A stretch of DNA of 12,632 bases from CAZXTR01 sp964643615 (lineage in GTDB: Bacteria; Pseudomonadota; Alphaproteobacteria; CAAHEQ01; UBA3637): the NCBI GenBank assembly GCA_964643615.1, contig CAZXTR010000026.1:1-12632 (forward strand), written 5' to 3'. Positions 7,484-12,632 of this stretch are shown piece after piece (position 1 is the stretch's first letter; every line of letters starts with the position of its first letter). A program made the position numbers and the translations under genes. The notes beneath the pieces are model-generated. The model saw only the letters and a program-made list of their open reading frames with translations. It made no database searches and had not been told where the DNA came from.

Positions 7484-8002
7484 ATGGAACAAAAGGACCC
7501 CTCAATGGAAGAAATTCTTTCCTCTATCCGCACTTTCTTGTCAAAAGAAGAGCCAATATCAAAGGGCGATTTATCAATTGAAAATAAAGAAATAAACGTT
7601 CCAGAACCAAAAACCGTAGAATTGACCGAGGATATGATGATTCAAAACAATAAAAGCACACTAAAAGATTTTGAGGAAGAAAATATTCAAGAAGAAACAG
7701 CTTCCTCTGAAACAATCAAAGAAGATTCAATAATCAATGCCGAAGAATCTCTGCCCCAAGAAAACGCCCCCCTTGTTTCTGAGCCAACGTTACAGGCTTC
7801 GGCAGAATCTTTATCCGATTTAGCTAAAGTTATTGATCAGGAAAAGGATACTCCAATTCCACATCAAACATCTTTGGAAGGGCTTGTTTCTCAATTGTTA
7901 AAACCCTACTTAAAAGAGTGGTTGAACAACCACTTGCCTGAAATTGTAGAAAAGGCTGTTCAAAAAGAAATTCGTCGAGTAACAGAACGCGCAGAATTGT
8001 AA
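7484..8002 (+). CDS. popZ: PopZ-type polar organising protein (DUF2497)
   Basis: A 172-residue protein with the three-part PopZ layout. A short conserved N-terminal helix (SMEEILSSIRTFLSKEE, 7-23) recruits client proteins in Caulobacter. A long acidic, low-complexity disordered region rich in Glu, Ser and Pro covers about 24-125. The conserved C-terminal helices drive self-assembly (LEGLVSQLLKPYLKEWLNNHL at 131-151, then IVEKAVQKEIRRVTERAEL). In Caulobacter PopZ forms a polar network that tethers the ParB-parS centromere and polarity factors. The family is essentially alphaproteobacterial, so it dates the window to that class. ATG 7484 has a strong AAGGAG 7 nt upstream. It follows tolC closely, as in many relatives, but trpS rather than valS comes next. 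Client binding in this organism is inferred. Confidence 0.92.
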   Translation: MEQKDPSMEEILSSIRTFLSKEEPISKGDLSIENKEINVPEPKTVELTEDMMIQNNKSTLKDFEEENIQEETASSETIKEDSIINAEESLPQENAPLVSEPTLQASAESLSDLAKVIDQEKDTPIPHQTSLEGLVSQLLKPYLKEWLNNHLPEIVEKAVQKEIRRVTERAEL

Positions 8003-8081
8003 AAATTTCGTATTCTATAATTTTTTGAGTGAAATAACGGCAATAAAAAAGCTGTATTTCTCTTTTTTGCTATGAAAAATA

Positions 8082-8110
8082 TTGATAGAAGTAAGAAATA
8101 AATATAGTAT
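8082..8110 (+). promoter_or_regulatory. Probable promoter of trpS and the thioesterase gene
   Basis: TTGATA (8082-8087) precedes overlapping -10 candidates TATAGT (8103-8108, 15-bp spacer) and TAGTAT (8105-8110, 17-bp spacer). It sits in the 127-bp gap after popZ, 20 bases before trpS. An AT-rich hairpin-like stretch upstream (8040-8070) has no convincing terminator structure, so read-through from popZ is possible. Confidence 0.45.
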
Positions 8111-8129
8111 AAGAAAAAGGAGATTGTTT

Positions 8130-9137
8130 ATGTTAGAAAATAAAATTGTATTAACAGGGATAAAACCTACAGGCGAACCGCACATTGGAAATTATATAGG
8201 TGCTTTAAAGCCAGCCATCGAATTATCCAAACGAGGAAGAGGCTATGTTTTTATTGCCGATTTGCATTCGTTGAATACCGAATCGGATAAAGTCACAATC
8301 AAACAACATACCCAAGAGATGGCATCTGCTTTGCTCGCTCTTGGATTAGATTTAGAAAAAAGCATTCTTTTTCGTCAATCTGATATTCCAGAAGTTTATC
8401 AATTATCTGTTCTATTGAACAACGTGACGCCAAAAGGATTAATGAATCGTGCACATGCTTACAAAGCGGCTGTCGAAAAAAACATAGCTAAAAAGCAAGA
8501 TGTAGATAATAAAATAAATATGGGGCTTTATACCTATCCCATTTTAATGGCAGCGGATATTTTATTATATTCTTCAAATATCGTTCCTGTTGGGCAAGAT
8601 CAAAAACAACATGTTGAATTTGCACGCGATATTGCGGGCAGTTTTAATCATTTGTATGGAGATATTTTATCATTACCAGAACCTTATATTAAGGATTCTA
8701 TTGTGTTACCGGGATTAGATGGGCGAAAAATGAGCAAAAGTTATGGCAATATAATTCCTATTTTTGCATCTGAACAAGAATTAAAAAAGAAAATCATGAA
8801 AATCATTACTGATTCTAAATTACCAAAAGATTCAAAAAAACCAGAGGAATCGACTATTTTCCAAATCTATACATACTTTGCATCTCTCGAAGAAATTGAA
8901 AAATTAAGAAATGATTTCATTTGCGGTGGGTTAGGCTACGGAACAGCAAAAAATATTTTATTTGAAGCAATTAACAAGGTGTTAACACCCTTTAGAGAAA
9001 AATATATCTATTTGATGAACAACCAAAATGAAGTCGAAGAAATCCTTGCAAATGGAGCTCAAAAAGCTAGGGCAAGAGCCAAACCTTTATTGGAAAAAGT
9101 AAGCCAAGCTATGCTAGGACGTTCGATTATATATTAG
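8130..9137 (+). CDS. trpS: Tryptophan--tRNA ligase
   Basis: Class Ic aminoacyl-tRNA synthetase that charges tRNA-Trp with tryptophan. It is 335 residues, normal for bacterial TrpRS. The HIGH-type motif is PHIGN (17-21) in a GIKPTGEPHIGNY context, and KMSKS is at 200-204. GLYTYPILMAADILLY and VPVGQDQKQHVEFARDIA are the usual tryptophan/adenylate pocket segments. ATG 8130 is chosen because AAGGAG (8117-8122) lies 7 nt upstream; a TTG at 8082 overlaps the promoter and would add 16 atypical residues. The GIKPTGxPHxGN signature differs from the GVQPTGNLHLGNY form I expect in most alphaproteobacteria (from memory), which hints at a different TrpRS lineage. The acyl-ACP thioesterase begins 7 nt later, so the two are co-transcribed. 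No leader peptide or T-box is visible upstream. Confidence 0.97.
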   Translation: MLENKIVLTGIKPTGEPHIGNYIGALKPAIELSKRGRGYVFIADLHSLNTESDKVTIKQHTQEMASALLALGLDLEKSILFRQSDIPEVYQLSVLLNNVTPKGLMNRAHAYKAAVEKNIAKKQDVDNKINMGLYTYPILMAADILLYSSNIVPVGQDQKQHVEFARDIAGSFNHLYGDILSLPEPYIKDSIVLPGLDGRKMSKSYGNIIPIFASEQELKKKIMKIITDSKLPKDSKKPEESTIFQIYTYFASLEEIEKLRNDFICGGLGYGTAKNILFEAINKVLTPFREKYIYLMNNQNEVEEILANGAQKARARAKPLLEKVSQAMLGRSIIY

Positions 9138-9144
9138 GGAAAAA

Positions 9145-9876
9145 ATGGAAAAGTACGCTCAGATATACGAAATTAAAAGCTATCAATGTGACAGAAGCAA
9201 GCGGTTACGCCTTGTTTGTTTGTTCAACTTATTACAAGATATGGCCGATACACATGCTAACCTAATTAATGTAGGTTATAATTTTTGCATTCAAAAAAAT
9301 GTTGGTTGGGTTGGTAGTAATTACCATGTAAAAATCAACCGCCTTCCAGAATGGGGTGAAAAAATTACCATCAAAACTTGGCCGTCATTAGCAAAACGAA
9401 TTAGTGCTATTCGTGATTTTGAAATATTGGACGAAAGTGGAGAATACATCATTAAGGCTTCTAGCCAATGGGTTTTAATTGACTTAAAGCGTTTACGACC
9501 CGTCATCATAGACAATTATATGAGGTACGATAAAATCAATGAGCGAGGAATTCAAACTGATTTTTCAGCAATTATTCTTCCTCAAGAAACGCCAAATCAA
9601 AAAAATATTACTGTACGCTATGACGATTTTGATTTAAATCAACATGTAAACAATTCTATTTATCCCGTTTGGGCTATAGACTCTTTGCCTGAATCTTTTC
9701 GTCATCATAAGACGATTCAAGAAATTAAAGTCGCTTTTAAAAAGTCTATAACGCAAGAAGATGAAGTTAATGTTGAATTTTTTATTCAAAATTTATACAC
9801 AATACACCGAATAACAAGCACTGATAAATCTAAAGAATTCGCAAGGATAGAAGTATTGTGGGTTGATAATCAATGA
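9145..9876 (+). CDS. Acyl-ACP thioesterase (FatA/FatB-like, double hot-dog)
   Basis: A 243-residue cytoplasmic enzyme of the acyl-ACP thioesterase family (PF01643), which hydrolyses acyl-ACP to free fatty acid and so ends chain elongation. The first hot-dog carries SYQCDRSKRLRL (12-23), LLQDMADTHANL (29-40), VGWVGSNYHVKI (53-64), WGEKITIKTWP (70-80) and ASSQWVLIDLKRLRP (105-119). The second carries the active-site signature DLNQHVNN (163-170), matching the Asp-Asn-His triad of plant and bacterial members (D163, N165, H167). The downstream acidic/Cys catalytic position is less clear: KVAFKKSITQEDEV has Lys-Ser where Glu is often found. ATG 9145 lies 7 nt after trpS with AGGGAAAA before it. Its stop overlaps the 3' end of comF by 7 bases. 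The family is common in plants, Bacteroidota and Firmicutes but not typical of alphaproteobacteria. Confidence 0.9.
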   Translation: MEKYAQIYEIKSYQCDRSKRLRLVCLFNLLQDMADTHANLINVGYNFCIQKNVGWVGSNYHVKINRLPEWGEKITIKTWPSLAKRISAIRDFEILDESGEYIIKASSQWVLIDLKRLRPVIIDNYMRYDKINERGIQTDFSAIILPQETPNQKNITVRYDDFDLNQHVNNSIYPVWAIDSLPESFRHHKTIQEIKVAFKKSITQEDEVNVEFFIQNLYTIHRITSTDKSKEFARIEVLWVDNQ

Positions 9877-10590
9877 TGCACTCGCGCAATTGTTAAAGCA
9901 TCCACGGCTTTTGCACCCGCCTTGTAAAGTTCTTTGGCACATTCATTTAAAGTTGCTCCAGTTGTGTAAACATCATCAACCAAAACAATATTTTTCCCAC
10001 ATATTGCGTGTGGGTTTTTGACTAAAAAAGCATTATGAACATTTTTGTAGCGTTGATGTATATTGTCATGCCCTTGTGACTTTGTGTTAATCTTACGAAT
10101 CAGCGTGTTTGCAAGAAATTTTTTACCACTTCGTTTTGCTAAATAATGGGCCAACAACCCAGATTGATTGTACTTTCGTTTAATTAACTTCCTTAGATGC
10201 AATGGCACGGCAAGAATAATATCTGTATTTTCAATTACACTTTTCCCAGATTGATATATTAAATTCCCTAAAAAGGGAACCATATCTGATTCTATCAGCA
10301 TGTTTGAAATGTAAAATTAATTCTTTGGAAGCGTCTTTATAAATAAAGGCTGAACGCAGTGATCGGAAACGTGGGGGATGATTCAAACATTGCGGGCAAA
10401 CAGTTCCATTATCGGACAAAAATTCATAAGATCTGCCACAACGAGGGCACCCTAGTTCTGGCAAAAAGGTAATTTTTGAAAAACACTTTGGACACAATGC
10501 ACTTTTATGTCCCATTACTAAACATCCACATATCAAACATTGTGCAGGCATTACAATATCAATCAAAAAACAAAAAATTTCCCTTATCAT
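9870..10590 (-). pseudogene. comF: ComF-family phosphoribosyltransferase-like protein, split by a one-base frameshift
   Basis: ComF proteins have an N-terminal zinc ribbon and a C-terminal PRT fold and are linked to DNA uptake or recombination. The first frame (10590-10231) gives the zinc ribbon, with CxxC pairs in CLICG, CPKC, CPRC and CPQC (18-68), and reaches LILHFKHADR (91-100) before running into unrelated sequence and a stop. The second frame resumes at DMVPFLGNL and keeps ILAVPLHLRKLIKRKYNQSG, the PRPP-loop motif VLVDDVYTTGATL and the C-terminus. The total is 721 bases, one more than 240 codons. Dropping one base at about 10287-10290 (for example the A at 10289) restores HADRTDMVPFLG, the expected family sequence. 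No slippery heptamer is seen, so this is a recent disabling mutation or a sequence error. The ATG at 10301 has no ribosome site. The 3' end overlaps the thioesterase gene by 7 bases, convergently. Confidence 0.87.
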
Positions 10591-10615
10591 TTGACTTTTA
10601 TTTTTTTATATTTCT

Positions 10616-10644
10616 TTTCCACTCTTTTTATACTATTCTATAAA
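10616..10644 (+). promoter_or_regulatory. Probable promoter of the ABHD10-like hydrolase gene
   Basis: TTTCCA (10616-10621) and TATAAA (10639-10644) are 17 bases apart in the 82-bp gap between the divergent comF and hydrolase genes, and put the start site about 20 bases before the ATG. A second -10-like TATACT (10629-10634) overlaps the spacer but lacks a fitting -35. Confidence 0.45.
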
Positions 10645-10672
10645 CATCAAAAAATCAAGAAAAGGTTATCAA

Positions 10673-11437
10673 ATGTTAGAAACGGGCATTTATAAAAGGA
10701 ATAAAAAAAGCTTCATCAGTTGGGAACGTTATATCCCCGATACCAACAAAAAGGCAATAGGAATCATTTATCTTCATGGATTGCTTTCGTCTAAAAAGTC
10801 CAGAAAAGGGACTTTTGTAAAAGAATTTGCCATCGCTCATAACTTGTCATATTTAGGTTTTGATTTCACAGCACATGGAGAATCTTCTGGAAAAGCACAA
10901 GACGTAAAGATAGGACAATGTTTACAAGATGCAATAGATATATTAGATGTTTTTACAACAGGACCACAAATTGTTATCGGTAGTAGCATGGGTAGTTGGG
11001 TTGGTCTCTTGCTGGCACAAAAAAGGCCGGAAAGAATAACAGGATTTATTGGTATCGCTCCAGGAGTAGACTTTACAAAGGGGCTTTGGGAAGATATTTT
11101 ATCCGAAGAAAATCGCATTTTTATTCAAAAGGGCGGCATATTAGGTCCTGATAAAAAAACAAGAGGTTATTGTTTTACTTTAGATTTTTTCGAAAATGCT
11201 AAACAACATTTTCTTTTAAATGGTCCTATTGTGTATGAATCTCCTGTTATCTTAATCCGCGGAGATAAAGACGCTCTTGTGTCCGCAAAAACTGTATTAA
11301 AAATTAAAGAAAATCTAACTTCTCCAAATGTAACAATTCTAGAAATAAAAGGAGCAGAACATTCTTTGTCCCGACCCTCGGATTTAAATATAATTGCAAA
11401 TAGTATTCAACTTCTAGTAAAACAAGCTCAATCCTAG
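10673..11437 (+). CDS. Alpha/beta hydrolase, ABHD10/acyl-protein thioesterase-like
   Basis: A 254-residue cytoplasmic serine hydrolase with no signal peptide. The fold markers are in order: oxyanion-hole YLHGLLSSKKS (33-43); GFDFTAHGESSG (62-73) after strand 4; nucleophile elbow GSSMGSW with Ser105 (103-109); acid GDKD with Asp200 as the likely triad member; and AEHSLSRPSD with His230. The GSSMG(G/S)W elbow and the FDFTAHGESSG-like loop resemble the ABHD10 / mycophenolic-acid acyl-glucuronide esterase group, whose characterised mammalian member removes S-acyl groups or hydrolyses acyl-glucuronides. The bacterial substrate is unknown. ATG 10673 has AAAGG 7 nt upstream. The gene is divergent from comF and its stop shares CTAG with the stop of the minus-strand lipoprotein gene. 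Family confidence is high; function is only a class-level call. Confidence 0.88.
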   Translation: MLETGIYKRNKKSFISWERYIPDTNKKAIGIIYLHGLLSSKKSRKGTFVKEFAIAHNLSYLGFDFTAHGESSGKAQDVKIGQCLQDAIDILDVFTTGPQIVIGSSMGSWVGLLLAQKRPERITGFIGIAPGVDFTKGLWEDILSEENRIFIQKGGILGPDKKTRGYCFTLDFFENAKQHFLLNGPIVYESPVILIRGDKDALVSAKTVLKIKENLTSPNVTILEIKGAEHSLSRPSDLNIIANSIQLLVKQAQS

Positions 11438-12192
11438 TAGTCAAGTTTAAATTGTGCCCAATTAAAATGATCCGCATTTGGAAGTCGTTTCATTTGTATG
11501 ATCTCTTTGCTGTTAGGAATCTTTTCAACAAAATTTTTAATCATAAATTCTGGAGCTACTTTATCTTTACCTCCAATATAGTGAATTTGTGGAATGCGAG
11601 AAAGCATATATAAATCTTTCACTGGATTAACCGAAAGAGGTAAAATATCTTCATCTTTATACATTGCATCTGTTTGAGTATCTAAAATCCCTCCAATTGT
11701 AATGACTTTATTTACATTTTTAGCTGGCAAATGCGACGCAATGGATAAGGCAATTGCAGCCCCACCATCGTAGCCAACAAGCTCTACTTGAGATAGTTTA
11801 TACTTCTTTTGCCAAGCGATAATAATCTTTTGTATAGTGTCAATAAATTCCGGGGCATATTTTCCTTCTTCCCACGCGATAGGGCGACAAATATCTTGCT
11901 CAATAAAATAACAAGGACGGCCAATATACGCCACAGATGGAAATTTATCCTTTAAAGCAAGTTGCTTAGCCACATCAGCATACATTTTCGGCTTTTTTTT
12001 GAAAATACCAACTGTCTGTGCATTTCCATCAATATAAATACGCATTTTTTCAAAAGGCTTTGTTCCTTTTCGCCATGTTGCGATTTTTAATCCATCTATT
12101 TTGACCTCTTGATAAACAAATCCTTCCATTGATGGGACAGACGAACAAGCAACTAACAATAAAAGTACGAAAAATATACATACATTCTTCAT
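11434..12192 (-). CDS. Lipoprotein alpha/beta hydrolase-like protein with Asp at the nucleophile position
   Basis: A 252-residue predicted lipoprotein: hydrophobic signal sequence and lipobox LVAC with Cys16 as the lipidation site, so it should sit in the cell envelope. The rest resembles an alpha/beta-hydrolase family of small secreted or lipidated esterase-like proteins: YIDGNAQ (53-59) at the oxyanion position, VAYIGRPCYF (87-96) with a second Cys at 102 (possible disulfide), the elbow LVGYDGGAAIAL (138-149), GGKDKVAP (207-214, Asp210) and NADHFNW (239-245, His242). The elbow normally reads GYSGG; here residue 142 is Asp (codon GAT). The protein either uses an Asp nucleophile, as haloalkane dehalogenases and epoxide hydrolases do, or has lost hydrolase activity. 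ATG 12192 has GGAGG 4 nt upstream and overlaps the addA stop (ATGA), so it is translated with addA. Substrate unknown. Confidence 0.82.
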   Translation of the reverse strand: MKNVCIFFVLLLLVACSSVPSMEGFVYQEVKIDGLKIATWRKGTKPFEKMRIYIDGNAQTVGIFKKKPKMYADVAKQLALKDKFPSVAYIGRPCYFIEQDICRPIAWEEGKYAPEFIDTIQKIIIAWQKKYKLSQVELVGYDGGAAIALSIASHLPAKNVNKVITIGGILDTQTDAMYKDEDILPLSVNPVKDLYMLSRIPQIHYIGGKDKVAPEFMIKNFVEKIPNSKEIIQMKRLPNADHFNWAQFKLDY

Positions 12193-12632
12193 ATGACCTC
12201 CATCAACGTCAAATTTTCAATCCATAACAAATAACACTTTACATTTTTATCTGGAAAAATATTTTTTAGCAAGCTTTTATACATATTCATTTGACGAACA
12301 TATGCCAAAGGAATATCTTTTGGTTCAACTGGAGGTGCCCGGTTTGTTTTAAAATCAATGATAAGAACGGCATTTGAAGTCACAACCAATCTATCTACTT
12401 GACCAGAAACAATGAAATTATCAACATTCCCTACAACAGGAACTTCAGCTAAAGATTCTTTGGAAAACAATTCCACCAATTCTTTTTTTTCAAAAACATC
12501 CAATAAATGTTCCGGTAAAGTAATGTCCATAGGGGTTGTTTTTTCTAAAATATATTGACGATCTTCGGGAGCTACAGAAGGCAATAATTGCAACAATTTA
12601 TGAATAAAAATACCACGTTTTAATGCTTGCTT
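12189..12632 (-). CDS. addA: AddA double-strand-break repair helicase-nuclease, C-terminal end only
   Basis: The last 148 codons of AddA; the gene continues beyond the right edge, and the frame is open up to base 12632. AddAB processes double-strand DNA ends for RecA loading in bacteria without RecBCD. Visible here is the C-terminal PD-(D/E)XK nuclease domain: ALKRGIFIHKLLQLLPSV (with the nuclease-domain His) near the window edge, SGQVDRLVV carrying the catalytic Asp, LIIDFKTNRAPP supplying the D-x-K pair, and VRQMNMYKSLL, the usual Q-Y helix. The sequence closely follows alphaproteobacterial AddA. The TTG at 12596 is internal, not a start. The stop overlaps the ATG of the lipoprotein gene by 4 bases, whereas many alphaproteobacteria have a thioredoxin gene after addA. 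Confidence 0.92.
   Translation of the reverse strand, partial: KQALKRGIFIHKLLQLLPSVAPEDRQYILEKTTPMDITLPEHLLDVFEKKELVELFSKESLAEVPVVGNVDNFIVSGQVDRLVVTSNAVLIIDFKTNRAPPVEPKDIPLAYVRQMNMYKSLLKNIFPDKNVKCYLLWIENLTLMEVI

Noticed and set aside
8040..8070. Possible terminator after popZ
   Set aside because: The pairing is almost only A-T with a broken stem, and no T run follows; this is not enough to call it.
8082..8129. TTG at 8082 as start of trpS
   Set aside because: It is part of the TTGATA promoter box, and the extra residues are not TrpRS-like. ATG 8130 has AAGGAG at good spacing.
10231..10301. Two separate overlapping minus-strand genes instead of one comF
   Set aside because: The ATG at 10301 has no Shine-Dalgarno sequence, the first frame's last ~19 residues are unlike ComF, and removing one base joins the two into a normal-length protein.
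10591..10596. TTGACT as -35 for the divergent hydrolase gene
   Set aside because: It is 32 bases from the nearest good -10 (TATACT at 10629), too far for a sigma-70 promoter.
12594..12596. TTG as start of a short protein at the right edge
   Set aside because: The frame stays open to the window end and the upstream residues (ALKRGIFIHK) match AddA, so this is an internal codon of a longer gene.
1..12632. CRISPR arrays, insertion sequences, toxin-antitoxin pairs, prophage or defence genes
   Set aside because: I looked for direct-repeat arrays, transposase-like proteins and inverted-repeat ends, and saw none. The genes are almost all housekeeping or metabolic.

Overview
The window looks like chromosomal DNA of an AT-rich alphaproteobacterium. 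The best lineage marker is the PopZ/DUF2497 polar organiser directly after tolC. An AddA-type (not RecB-type) helicase-nuclease and the NKxE (not NKxD) G4 motif in the first Der GTPase domain agree with that. A single-chain pyruvate:ferredoxin oxidoreductase (nifJ) points to an anaerobic or fermentative lifestyle, which is unusual for the class. Together with the compact gene packing and low GC, this suggests a gut- or host-associated anaerobic alphaproteobacterium. That placement is inference, because there is no rRNA gene or other decisive marker here.

Layout. From the left edge to 3301 lies most of nifJ (N-terminus cut by the window), closed by a strong intrinsic terminator. A TTGACA promoter then starts a two-gene unit: a YfgM-like membrane-anchored TPR protein and the ribosome-assembly GTPase der, one base apart. 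A non-coding stretch (5487-5754) follows, then two minus-strand tRNA genes, tRNA-Cys and tRNA-Asn, with their own promoter and terminator. On the plus strand come tolC (type I secretion/efflux outer-membrane channel) and popZ, then trpS and an acyl-ACP thioesterase 7 nt downstream of it. The thioesterase overlaps the 3' end of comF, which runs on the minus strand and is broken by a one-base frameshift. Divergent from comF is an ABHD10-like serine hydrolase. It overlaps tail to tail with a minus-strand lipoprotein hydrolase, and that gene is coupled by an ATGA overlap to addA, whose C-terminal nuclease end runs off the right edge.

Most of this is housekeeping: pyruvate oxidation, ribosome assembly, translation, envelope transport, cell polarity and recombination. 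I found no defence system, CRISPR array, insertion sequence, prophage or obviously new multi-gene system. The points most worth checking are the comF frameshift, the lipoprotein hydrolase with Asp where the nucleophilic Ser should be, the acyl-ACP thioesterase and PFOR as possible acquired genes, the absence of bamB between the yfgM-like gene and der, an 8-G tract inside tolC, and a possible small RNA or structured region between der and the tRNAs.
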